From a virus: DNA of 36,981 nt. The notes beneath the pieces are model-generated. The model worked only from the letters and a program-made list of their open reading frames with translations, searched no databases and was not told where the DNA came from. Of the stretch, positions 30,653 through 36,981 are shown one piece after another; position 1 is the stretch's first letter; every line of letters starts with the position of its first letter. A program made the translations under genes and the position numbers. The stretch is from the IMG/VR virus record IMGVR_UViG_3300046454_000464, positions 1 through 36,981 of that record, one strand, 5' to 3'.

Positions 30653-30692
30653 CGCCACGGGCGCCGATTTCATGCTTCGGCAGCCCGTGGCG
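30653..30692 (-). terminator. Terminator-like hairpin after the lysis operon
   Basis: GCCACGGGC GCCGA (30654-30667) pairs with TCGGC plus GCCCGTGGC (30677-30681, 30683-30691) with one bulged base, and an outer C-G pair. This gives a stem of about 15 bp. It lies between the last gene of the right-hand operon and the repressor promoter. The T-run is weak, so it may rely on other factors. Confidence 0.6.
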
Positions 30693-30708
30693 CCTGCTTG
30701 AGCCCGGC

Positions 30709-30963
30709 CTAGATGGAGTCGCCGGCGTGGGGACGGGGATCGAGCTTCCCCTGAGCGATGTTCAGGAGCTCGCCGGGCACCGCCCCGCCGACCGCGGCGA
30801 GGTTTGCCGGGTCCACCGCCTGGTCGAGCTTGGCGATGATCGGGTTCAACACCCCCGCGAGGTCAGGGAGCTTCGCCACGGCCTCCAAGAGTGCGGCCTT
30901 GACGGCGGGGCCTTCCCCGGCGCCCAAGCCCAGCAGCTTCAGAATCCAGTCCAGAGCGTTCAT
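30709..30963 (-). CDS. Small protein of 84 aa
   Basis: ATG at 30963 with GGGAG 6 nt upstream. A hydrophobic, glycine-containing N-terminus (MNALDWILKLLGLGAGEGPA) resembles membrane-active helices. The remainder is an Ala/Leu-rich helical part (AALLEAVAKLPDLAGVLNPI). It follows the exported barrel-like gene and closes the lysis-side operon. The role is unknown. Confidence 0.65.
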   Translation of the reverse strand: MNALDWILKLLGLGAGEGPAVKAALLEAVAKLPDLAGVLNPIIAKLDQAVDPANLAAVGGAVPGELLNIAQGKLDPRPHAGDSI

Positions 30964-30993
30964 CGTGATCTCCCTGTGAGAGAAGCGTCTCGG

Positions 30994-31488
30994 CTACTTG
31001 AGCGGGAAGAGGTAGCGGACCGCGGCGACCGTCAGGACGTTCTTCGAGACCGCCCCCACGCTCGCATCCACGCCGACCACCACGTTCGGCCACGCCTTGT
31101 TGGGCACCCAGCCGAAGCCGGCGTCCGGAGCCCACTCGTTCGGGCCGACCTCGGCCTTCGAGCCGCCGCGGTAGACCGCCCCGAAGTAGGCGTTGAAGAG
31201 CGGGTCGTTGACGTCCGTCGCGGTGATGCGGCCGCCCACGTCCCAGCGCTGGTAGTCGTGGGAGAAGCCGTGGAACGCGCCCCCGACCGCCGAGATGTGC
31301 GGCGAGAGCGAGGCTGAGACCGTGCCGCCGGCCTCGACGTCCGCCGGTGCGCCGGTCGCATCGCCCGAGAGCCACGCCCCGTTGACGCCCACCGCGGCGC
31401 GGAACACGTTCGAAAGGTCGGCGCCGTAGGCCGACGCCGCCAGCGTCAGAAGCGACGCCGCGAGAATCCCTGCGAGGAATGCCTTCAC
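30994..31488 (-). CDS. Exported beta-barrel-like protein, 164 aa (outer membrane candidate)
   Basis: GTG at 31488 overlaps the stop of the holin candidate (GTGA). A signal peptide is plain: KAFLAGILAASLLTLAASAYG, then AD. The mature part has alternating-strand sequences (VGVNGAWLSGDATG, VEAGGTVSASLSP, WDVGGRITATDV, FNAYFGAVYRGG, VVVGVDASVGAV, VAAVRYLFPLK), like a small 8-strand barrel. Lambda Lom is a known phage member of such outer-membrane proteins. It might alter host surface or block superinfection. I cannot name a family. Confidence 0.7.
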   Translation of the reverse strand: MKAFLAGILAASLLTLAASAYGADLSNVFRAAVGVNGAWLSGDATGAPADVEAGGTVSASLSPHISAVGGAFHGFSHDYQRWDVGGRITATDVNDPLFNAYFGAVYRGGSKAEVGPNEWAPDAGFGWVPNKAWPNVVVGVDASVGAVSKNVLTVAAVRYLFPLK

Positions 31489-31835
31489 TTCGCAACCTCC
31501 TTGTTGAGTGAGTTCGTCGCCGGAGCGCCGCCGGTCAACCCGGATGCGCTCGCGGTCCCCAGGGCTGCGGCCGTCCAGAGGACGAGCCCGCCGACCCATG
31601 CGTTGCTCGGCGGCCAGCTGGTCGGCACGTGCCCGAGGACGAACACGTAGAGCACCGCCCCGCCCACCACGACCACCAGCGGAGCGACCCAGTCCGCCAC
31701 CTTGGCCGGAGCCTTCAACGCCCACTGGACGGCATAGCCGAGCGTCACGGCCGACCCGACCTCCACGCTCACCGCCCAGCTCGAGAGCACGGCGATCAAC
31801 CATGCCGGCAGCCCCACCTTTCTCAGACCATCCAC
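31485..31835 (-). CDS. Holin candidate with three membrane segments
   Basis: GTG at 31835 with GGGAGG 8 nt upstream. Three hydrophobic stretches (WLIAVLSSWAVSVEVGSAV, VAPLVVVVGGAVLYVFVLG, GGLVLWTAAALGTASASG) suit a class I holin, and the length of 116 aa is typical. It belongs to the same operon as the M15 endolysin but stands some genes apart. It would permeabilise the inner membrane. Confidence 0.65.
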   Translation of the reverse strand: MDGLRKVGLPAWLIAVLSSWAVSVEVGSAVTLGYAVQWALKAPAKVADWVAPLVVVVGGAVLYVFVLGHVPTSWPPSNAWVGGLVLWTAAALGTASASGLTGGAPATNSLNKEVAK

Positions 31836-31908
31836 TTGCGTGACCTCCCTGTCGTGCGCACGTGACTTCTCCCCGGGGAGCGCGCACCACGCCCCGGAGC
31901 CACAGCGG

Positions 31909-31989
31909 TCAGTCCGGGCGCTTGAGGAACGCCTCGCGGACGATCCAGAGCGCCCAGATCGCGAGCCCGACCCAGAGGAGCCACCTCAT
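31909..31989 (-). CDS. Tiny membrane protein, 26 aa
   Basis: ATG at 31989 overlaps the stop of the upstream gene (ATGA). It is one Trp-rich helix (MRWLLWVGLAIWALWIVREA) with a basic end. It is third of a row of tiny membrane genes. Confidence 0.6.
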   Translation of the reverse strand: MRWLLWVGLAIWALWIVREAFLKRPD

Positions 31990-32093
31990 CGCTCGCCCCG
32001 GAGCCAGTACCAGGCGGAGACGAACGGGGCCGCGATCCGGCAGGCGACGATGATGGCCGCGTGGAAGAGGAAGAGGCCGGCGTCCACGAACAT
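31986..32093 (-). CDS. Tiny membrane protein, 35 aa
   Basis: ATG at 32093 shares one base with the upstream TGA (TGATG). The product is a hydrophobic helix (FLFHAAIIVACRIAAPFVSA) with a basic end (YWLRGER). Confidence 0.6.
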   Translation of the reverse strand: MFVDAGLFLFHAAIIVACRIAAPFVSAWYWLRGER

Positions 32094-32182
32094 CAGAGCC
32101 GCCCCTTCCGCTTGGCGCTCCGGTAGGCCCACCACACGATCCCGCCCGCGCCCACTACCAGCCCCGCGAGGAATGTCCACAT
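32093..32182 (-). CDS. Tiny membrane protein, 29 aa
   Basis: ATG at 32182 begins MWTFLAGLVVGAGGIVWWAY followed by a basic tail (RSAKRKGRL). It is the first of three consecutive tiny membrane genes, coupled to the next by a single shared base. Confidence 0.6.
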   Translation of the reverse strand: MWTFLAGLVVGAGGIVWWAYRSAKRKGRL

Positions 32183-32194
32183 GCCGCGCCTCCG

Positions 32195-32440
32195 TCATTT
32201 CGGCTTCACGATCCGGTAGACCTCGGTGTTGTAGGTCCGTCCCCCGAGCGCGCGCATCGTCCGCTTCCCCTCGTGAAGCCAGCCCGCGGCGTAGGCCCTC
32301 CTGAGCATCGCGCGAGTGGTGTTGATTCCCTTGCCGATCTTGTCGGCCCACTCTTGCGCGGTGAAGCCCTCGTCGTTCTTCCGCGAGAGGGCGGCGAGCT
32401 CCTGTAGCCATTCGCTCTCCGTGATCTTCGTGCTCGCCAC
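32195..32440 (-). CDS. Winged-helix DNA-binding protein, 81 aa
   Basis: GTG at 32440 shares one base with the phosphoesterase stop (TAGTG). Its helix-turn-helix region (GFTAQEWADKIGKGINTTRA) is followed by a helix-wing (MLRRAYAAGWLHEGKRTMRA). It may regulate late transcription. Its position inside the lysis-side operon is unusual for a regulator. Confidence 0.72.
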   Translation of the reverse strand: MASTKITESEWLQELAALSRKNDEGFTAQEWADKIGKGINTTRAMLRRAYAAGWLHEGKRTMRALGGRTYNTEVYRIVKPK

Positions 32441-33279
32441 TACCCCTCCCTGGATCGCTCGAGCCGCCAGGTCTTGCGGCGCGTGTAGAGCTCCTCATCA
32501 CCCTTCCGTAGCAGGATCCCGCCGAACTGCGGCTGTGATAGCCGTGCCCCGGGGATCTTCCAGGCGAACGGTGTCTTCGCCTGCCAGCCCGGGGTCACGA
32601 CGGCCATGTAGTAGCCCTCGTCGCCGTCGATCTCGATCTTCAAGCCGCGATGCCGGTGCGAGCGGACGATCACCTGCGGCGGCTCATCGCCCCAGCGGCC
32701 GGCCTCGACGAAGCTCTCGGTCAGTTCCTTGTGCACCGCGGTCGCCTCGTAGGCTGCGCTCCCGGTGGTCCCGATGTGGTGCAGGAAGTGGCAGAGGTGC
32801 CCGCCGATCCGGAGCCAGAGTTCCCACCGCGCGAACTGGCCATCCTCGTTCGCCACCGCCCCGAGACGCTTCGCCAGCGCCTCCTCGTACTGGGCGGATG
32901 GCCCGACGTGCGCCTCGGTGCCGCGGACGTGGTAGTAGGCCTGCGCCTTCGCCACGATCGGGGCCAGTACCTGCTCGGCCCCGCGCACCTGGTCCTCCAT
33001 GTTGTGGCTGACCTGCGTCACCGCGTTGTGGTGGACGCCATCCATCGCATCGCCGTTGCAGACGACGAAGTAGGGCTCGCCCTTGGTCACGCGCGGCACC
33101 CACTCGTCCCAGAACTCGCGCCACATCGCCCACGTCTTCCGCTGGATGCGGCTCGGCTGGTAGCGGCCGCCATCGTCCAGCGCGAACCCCTCCGGGGGGC
33201 AGAGGCCCAGGCGGCAGAAGATGTGCGGATCCGAGAACACGATCGCCTGCTGGCAATGGTCAGGACGCCTGCGTTTCAA
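32440..33279 (-). CDS. Metallophosphoesterase
   Basis: A 279-aa protein. TTG at 33279 overlaps the upstream TGA (TTGA) and has AGGGGGA nearby; a later ATG would remove the first metal site. The motifs of calcineurin-like phosphoesterases are present in order: FSDPHI (D17, H19), CNGDAMDG (D77), RGTEAHVG (H124), FLHHIG (H157/H158) and RSHRHRG (H208/H210). The substrate is unknown; it may act on DNA ends, nucleotides or other phosphoesters. Such enzymes occur in many phages but seldom in the lysis-side operon. Confidence 0.88.
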   Translation of the reverse strand: MKRRRPDHCQQAIVFSDPHIFCRLGLCPPEGFALDDGGRYQPSRIQRKTWAMWREFWDEWVPRVTKGEPYFVVCNGDAMDGVHHNAVTQVSHNMEDQVRGAEQVLAPIVAKAQAYYHVRGTEAHVGPSAQYEEALAKRLGAVANEDGQFARWELWLRIGGHLCHFLHHIGTTGSAAYEATAVHKELTESFVEAGRWGDEPPQVIVRSHRHRGLKIEIDGDEGYYMAVVTPGWQAKTPFAWKIPGARLSQPQFGGILLRKGDEELYTRRKTWRLERSREG

Positions 33280-33632
33280 AGATCCCCCTTCACCAATCTC
33301 GCAGCGATCGCGCGACGCCACCACCACCAGCGCCGGCGACTCTTGCGAATCCGCTTCCAGACGACGCGCTCGGTCCCGAGCACGTCGCCTTCCTCCAACT
33401 GTCCGCGTCCCGCGAGCCGTTCGCGCTCGCAGTAGTGGATGAGCTCGTGCACAACCGCGACGATGAGGCCGCAGTTGTAGACATCCACCCAGAGAACGAG
33501 GATCCGGCCGCTGTCGACCTCCCACTCCATCCCGGCCGACTGCTTTCGCTTGGCGCGGAGCCTGATGCGCTTGATCTGAAGGAGCTGCCGCCGAAGACGG
33601 CGCTCGCACTTCTCGAGGGTGTCGGGCCCCAT
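33276..33632 (-). CDS. HExxH putative zinc peptidase, 118 aa
   Basis: ATG at 33632. The helical motif VVHELIHYCERERL (about residues 60-73) has HExxH. A downstream acidic stretch (QLEEGDVLGTERVVW) could hold the third ligand. The C-terminus is very basic and Trp-rich (RRRWWWWRR). It is a second small HExxH protein in the genome besides the one at 10527. Function unknown. Confidence 0.7.
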   Translation of the reverse strand: MGPDTLEKCERRLRRQLLQIKRIRLRAKRKQSAGMEWEVDSGRILVLWVDVYNCGLIVAVVHELIHYCERERLAGRGQLEEGDVLGTERVVWKRIRKSRRRWWWWRRAIAARLVKGDL

Positions 33633-33642
33633 CTCCCCGCCC

Positions 33643-33744
33643 TCAGCGGCGCACCGTGTAGGCGGCCACGTAGACCGCGACCATCAGCGCCAGCGTCACG
33701 AGCGCCACCACCTTTCGCGCTAGCACGAGCTGGGGGACGGTCAT
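33643..33744 (-). CDS. Tiny membrane protein, 33 aa
   Basis: ATG at 33744 overlaps the stop upstream (ATGA). A single transmembrane helix (VVALVTLALMVAVYVAAY) with basic ends. It lies in the lysis operon and could be a short lysis regulator. Confidence 0.62.
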   Translation of the reverse strand: MTVPQLVLARKVVALVTLALMVAVYVAAYTVRR

Positions 33745-33950
33745 GAGCGATCGCCGAGCCGGCCCTTCAGTTGCGATAGCTGCCGCGACAGTTCGTCGTG
33801 GTCCTTCCGGAGCTCGTCGTGTTCCTCCCGGAGCGCCACGAAGTCCTCGCGGTCCCGGCGCCGGAGCGCCACGCTGATCGCGAGCTGCGCGAGCACGCTC
33901 CCGACCCCCAACAGCAGCACCCCCACCGGCGCCCAGTCCCTGACGTTCAT
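33741..33950 (-). CDS. Membrane-anchored coiled-coil protein, 69 aa (spanin-like position)
   Basis: ATG at 33950 overlaps the endolysin stop (ATGA). An N-terminal helix (VGVLLLGVGSVLAQLAISVA) leads to a charged coiled coil (EEHDELRKDHDELSRQLSQL). This is the layout of an inner-membrane spanin or a holin accessory, directly after the endolysin. No partner lipoprotein is apparent next to it. Confidence 0.66.
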   Translation of the reverse strand: MNVRDWAPVGVLLLGVGSVLAQLAISVALRRRDREDFVALREEHDELRKDHDELSRQLSQLKGRLGDRS

Positions 33951-34453
33951 CCATTGCTCCCCCCGTAAACGATGTATTCGCCCGGCCAGGGCGAGATGAG
34001 CGCCGCGTTGACGTCGTCGTGGCCCGGGTGGTGCGCGGACGGGATCGCCGCGTGGATCCAGAACGACGATTCGTTCTTCTTCGCCTGTCGGTGGTCTTCC
34101 AGGATCAGCTGCCCGTAGCGACCCTTGAGCGCTGTCACCGCCCACCGGAAGAGCCGCATCGTGGAGACGGTCCAGAGTTCGCCCTCGACGCCCTGCACGT
34201 AGACGTCGGCGGCCCGGCCCGCCAGGTGGTCGCTGTGCGTGACGCCTCCGACCGCCGCGTTGTGGTCCGGGAGCCGCCATGCGTCGGTGACGTGCACCGG
34301 CACGCCGATATAGGCGCGCATCGGCTCCAGCAGCTGCTCGGCGAGCGTGATGACGTTCCCGAGCACCTCGGGCGGCACGGAGCCATCCCAGCCGAGCGGC
34401 AGGAACTCGTGGAGACGGAAGTTGGGCGACACGCTGGCGCCATCGTGGGTCAT
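33947..34453 (-). CDS. Endolysin, peptidase M15-like
   Basis: A 168-aa protein. ATG at 34453 overlaps the fibre-like gene stop (ATGA). The zinc-site signature is VTHSDHLAGRAADVYV (H76 and D83 as metal ligands), followed by a Trp-Ile-His (H134) in SSFWIHAAIP. The preceding TDAWRLPDHN supports VanY/D-Ala-D-Ala carboxypeptidase-like M15 enzymes (Peptidase_M15_3). It cuts the peptide part of peptidoglycan during lysis. No signal peptide is present, so a holin is needed. Confidence 0.88.
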   Translation of the reverse strand: MTHDGASVSPNFRLHEFLPLGWDGSVPPEVLGNVITLAEQLLEPMRAYIGVPVHVTDAWRLPDHNAAVGGVTHSDHLAGRAADVYVQGVEGELWTVSTMRLFRWAVTALKGRYGQLILEDHRQAKKNESSFWIHAAIPSAHHPGHDDVNAALISPWPGEYIVYGGSNG

Positions 34454-34812
34454 GGGTGCATGGCCACGGCGAAGCGGAAGGGGTCGGTCCAGGTGATGTT
34501 GCTGTCCGGATCGAGGTAACTGATACGCGCCTCGTAGAGGTCCGGCACGCCGTTTCCCCCTGGCTTGGGAATCGACGGCGTTATTCCAGTGACGAAGGGG
34601 CCGAAGGTGAGGAGTCCGATCGCGCCGTTGTCCACGCCGCCATTGGTGTCGATCGTTTGGTAGGCTTTCTCGGAACCATCGACCTGGCGTTCGAGATGGA
34701 GCACGACGCCGGTGCAGTTGGTCATGTCGACGATGACCCCGTCGCGGAGCACGGTGTATGCGAAGAGGGCCGCGGCGTCCCCGTAGACCCACGTGAAGAG
34801 GAGTTGGCTCAC
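34450..34812 (-). promoter_or_regulatory. Possible internal translation start for a free BppU-like domain
   Basis: GTG (34812-34810) in frame with the larger gene is preceded by GAAAGGAAGC (34824-34815). The preceding residues QAHHERKH look like a former intergenic stretch. The 120-aa product would start VSQLLFTWVYGD and end at 34450. An ATGTGA motif overlaps in another frame. Confidence 0.45.
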
Positions 34813-36162
34813 ATGCTTCCTTTCGTGATGGGCCTGAGTCGGAAAGTCGACGAGGAAGAGCGCGTCTTTGGAAACGACGCTGACCGACGTGGAGGTGGTC
34901 CCGTCATTGACCGTGGGGTTCACCACGCCTTTGATCTTTCGCCACCGCCTGCCGGTCGAGACGAGGTTGACGGTCGCCGTCGAGCCGGTCGTGTTGACGA
35001 TCGCCAGTCCGTGCTGGAAGCGGCGGACCCACGCACCGCTCGCATCGCGATAGGCCGCGGCGACCGGCGTGCCCATCCAGCCGGTATGCCCGCCGGACGT
35101 GTCCGCGTTCGCCGTGGCTGCGTTGACGCTGTATTCGTCGTAGTACCACTCGTGGTACGTGCGGCCGGTGGAGGACGGTGGCAGGTCACGCTGGTTCGTG
35201 TAGCTCGCGAACCCATCGCCGAGGCACGAGCAGCCGAGGCCGAAGCGCATCTGCTTGCAGTGCGCGGCGTCGTACTCGGTGAGATCGTCCGCGAGCGGAA
35301 CCGCCGGGACGCCTCCCGTGCCGGGATAGCTCGCGATCCATGCGTAGGGGCCGGCGTGCTCGTACTGGTTGAGCGCGTTGTCGATCGGGCTGATGGCATT
35401 GCACCAGTTCTCGAACATGATGCCGTCCCAGTTGGCCCGGGCGGTGACGGTGTCGACGATGCCGTTCCCGATGACGATCGGCGTCGCGCCGCTGCGGACC
35501 GGGACGGCATGCAGGCGCGCAGCGTTCGTGACCACGGCCGCAGTGCGTGCGTTGTCGAACGCGCTGTTCCCGCCGAAGCCGGCGCGCGCGACGTCCGGGT
35601 GGAATCCGGTGGCGCTGTTGAGTCCCGAGGAGAGCGCGTCATACGTGTCGAGGAACGCGCCGTTCCCCTTCGCCGGCGCGAGCACGGAGTTGGTCCATAC
35701 CGAATCGAGCGTGGTCGCCACGGTGGCGTTACCAAAGTTGGGCCACGGCGTACTGACGCCTGCGAAGAGCACGCCATCCGTGCCGTAGAGGAGCCCCTCG
35801 ATGCCGCCAACGGTACGGTTGGCGGCATCCCAGAGCGCCTTGTAGATGGTGCCCGGAGTCGCGTAGAAGAACGACTGCCCGTAGACGTCGTAGCCGACGA
35901 TCTTCAGGGACGGGTTGAGCATGTACAGCGTATCGAGGAGTCCCGGCCGGAGGTCGAAGGCCGGCGTCAGGTTCACGGTGATGAGGTTGAACTTGGCGAA
36001 CGCCCTCGCCTCGCCCATGTTGACCGAGCCATCGGCATTGACGAGCGGCCACCCTCCGCCCTTGATCCCGGCGTAGCAGGCGACGCCCGGGTAGTTGTGG
36101 GCTGCGCTCGCCCTCCCTGCGAGGAGACCAAGGGCGAGAATGATGGCTGCGACCCGCTTCAC
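34450..36162 (-). CDS. Exported glycosidase-like TIM-barrel protein with a C-terminal BppU-like domain
   Basis: GTG at 36162 overlaps the preceding stop (GTGA), followed by a signal peptide (KRVAAIILALGLLAGRASA). The body (residues about 20-440) looks like a hypothetical glycoside-hydrolase TIM barrel (GHL10/15 type), with FAKFNLITVNL, GVLFAGVSTPWPNF, TPIVIGNGIVDTV and NWDGIMFENW. A short C-terminal beta domain (about 452-570) from VSQLLFTWVYGDAAALFAY resembles BppU-like baseplate domains. At 34812 a GTG with an SD (AAAGGAAG, 5 nt away) lies in frame at the beginning of this domain, so it may also be made alone. Confidence 0.75.
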   Translation of the reverse strand: MKRVAAIILALGLLAGRASAAHNYPGVACYAGIKGGGWPLVNADGSVNMGEARAFAKFNLITVNLTPAFDLRPGLLDTLYMLNPSLKIVGYDVYGQSFFYATPGTIYKALWDAANRTVGGIEGLLYGTDGVLFAGVSTPWPNFGNATVATTLDSVWTNSVLAPAKGNGAFLDTYDALSSGLNSATGFHPDVARAGFGGNSAFDNARTAAVVTNAARLHAVPVRSGATPIVIGNGIVDTVTARANWDGIMFENWCNAISPIDNALNQYEHAGPYAWIASYPGTGGVPAVPLADDLTEYDAAHCKQMRFGLGCSCLGDGFASYTNQRDLPPSSTGRTYHEWYYDEYSVNAATANADTSGGHTGWMGTPVAAAYRDASGAWVRRFQHGLAIVNTTGSTATVNLVSTGRRWRKIKGVVNPTVNDGTTSTSVSVVSKDALFLVDFPTQAHHERKHVSQLLFTWVYGDAAALFAYTVLRDGVIVDMTNCTGVVLHLERQVDGSEKAYQTIDTNGGVDNGAIGLLTFGPFVTGITPSIPKPGGNGVPDLYEARISYLDPDSNITWTDPFRFAVAMHP

Positions 36163-36981
36163 GGCTGCACGTTCTCCGGGTAGTCCCATTGCACGAGCGT
36201 CTTCCCGAGCAGGGCATTACAGGCTTTCATCCAGTCGTTGATGCCCTTGATCTGGAGCCAGCCCGTTCGGGCCGGATCCGGCTGCCGGCCGGAGAGGTCC
36301 GAGCAGTCGAGGCGCATCACGCGGCAGTTCGCGTAGTGGGCGAACGCGCTGTAGCCGAAGACGGGATCCTGCACGTCCTCGAAGCGGTACTGGACGTCCC
36401 GCCACGGGTAGGTCTTCTGGAGTTCCGCTGCTCCCGGGTTCGGGTGCACGTCGCCGTCGTAGACCCCGACCATGTCCCACATCCCGCAGACGACGCGCGG
36501 GATCTCCACGCGACCGAAGGTGGAGGAATCGAACGGCGCGACGCTGTCGCGATCGCTCCATGCCCACGCCATGCCGCCGCTCAACTGATAGCCGGCATGG
36601 GCGAGCACCTTGACCTTGCTGCTGTCGACGGCGCTCTTATAGATCCCCGATTGCGTGAACCAGCCACGCGGGTTCGTGTTGTTGTTGCGCGCGGTGGCGT
36701 CGGTGTAGCGGCCATCGGTCTGCAGGCCGTGGAACCTCGCCTTGGTAATCGCGTAGAGGATGGAGTCCGAATAGGATGGCTTCCCCGCCGTCGCGCTCTG
36801 CCCCGCGCGCATCTGCTTTGGTGAGTAATCGTCCTCGGGGGCGATGACGAAGTCGGCGACGCGTCCCGGCCAGAGGGAGTCGGTTACGGTCCTCGCCTGG
36901 AGGAGCTTCGAGGCGATGGACGAGTCCTTCCCAGCTCCCGAGCCGTCGCCCACGAATGTGCGGTTGTTGAACCGGCCGAAG
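36159..36981 (-). CDS. Virion fibre / tail protein, 5' end beyond the right edge
   Basis: The frame is open through the right edge (FGRFNNRTFVGDGSGAG before the first internal GTG at 36953), so only about 274 codons of the C-terminus are present. Ser/Asp/Gly-rich and beta-forming sequence (RVEIPRVVCGMWDMVGVYDG, then YRFEDVQDPVFGYSAFAHYA) suggests a structural or receptor-related protein. It precedes the TIM-barrel protein, overlapping by four bases. Whether it is a fibre or a hydrolase is unclear. Confidence 0.68.
   Translation of the reverse strand, partial: FGRFNNRTFVGDGSGAGKDSSIASKLLQARTVTDSLWPGRVADFVIAPEDDYSPKQMRAGQSATAGKPSYSDSILYAITKARFHGLQTDGRYTDATARNNNTNPRGWFTQSGIYKSAVDSSKVKVLAHAGYQLSGGMAWAWSDRDSVAPFDSSTFGRVEIPRVVCGMWDMVGVYDGDVHPNPGAAELQKTYPWRDVQYRFEDVQDPVFGYSAFAHYANCRVMRLDCSDLSGRQPDPARTGWLQIKGINDWMKACNALLGKTLVQWDYPENVQP

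Noticed and set aside
31869-31880. 12-bp palindrome CTCCCCGGGGAG upstream of the holin candidate
   Set aside because: Short and GC-only palindromes of this length are expected by chance in this composition, and no promoter surrounds it.
34456-36183. A 575-codon plus-strand frame opposite the TIM-barrel gene
   Set aside because: Arg/Val/Asp-rich antisense shadow with no domain, while the minus strand has a signal peptide and coupled start.
1-36981. tRNA, rRNA or other structured RNA genes
   Set aside because: No cloverleaf with a recognisable T-loop (GTTCRA) or CCA end was found in the intergenic gaps.

Overview
The window is a GC-rich tailed-phage genome. The gene order is that of a lambda/HK97-type siphovirus: terminase, portal, protease, HK97-fold capsid, connector, tail tube and a tape measure of about 520 aa. 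A tyrosine integrase and an Xre-type repressor indicate a temperate life style, so it could be a phage contig or an excised prophage. No host gene is visible and the host cannot be named. High GC, strong Shine-Dalgarno (SD) sites, signal peptides and a predicted outer-membrane barrel suggest a GC-rich Gram-negative host.

Almost every gene lies on the minus strand, read from high to low coordinates. They are packed as one nearly continuous polycistron with ATGA/GTGA stop-start overlaps. One small gene (18365-18490) is on the plus strand.

In reading order: (1) 36981-30709 holds tail fibre/fibre-like proteins, a TIM-barrel glycosidase-like protein fused to a BppU-like domain, an M15 endolysin, small membrane proteins, a metallophosphoesterase, a holin candidate and an exported beta-barrel-like protein. 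(2) 30617-29703 is a small regulatory region with the repressor, two promoters and a terminator-like hairpin. (3) 29580-18487 is the early and replication region: many small hypothetical proteins, a Sak4-like recombinase, SSB, a C5-cytosine methyltransferase with repeats in its target domain, an Acb2-like nucleotide sponge candidate, integrase, a PD-(D/E)xK-like nuclease and a DnaB/RepA-type helicase. (4) About 17990-18245 is a non-coding stretch with about a dozen copies of a 10-bp repeat and two strong hairpins, a candidate replication origin. (5) 17822-1 holds an exported protein, the terminase subunits, small proteins, a GT4 glycosyltransferase, a portal-MuF fusion, protease, capsid, connectors, tail tube, a tail chaperone pair with an apparent frameshift, tape measure and distal tail.

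Both edges cut tail genes. Joining position 1 to 36981 gives the normal phage order (tape measure, distal tail, hub, fibre, lysis), so this is probably a near-complete circularly permuted genome. Functions below rest on motifs and context read by eye. No database search was possible.
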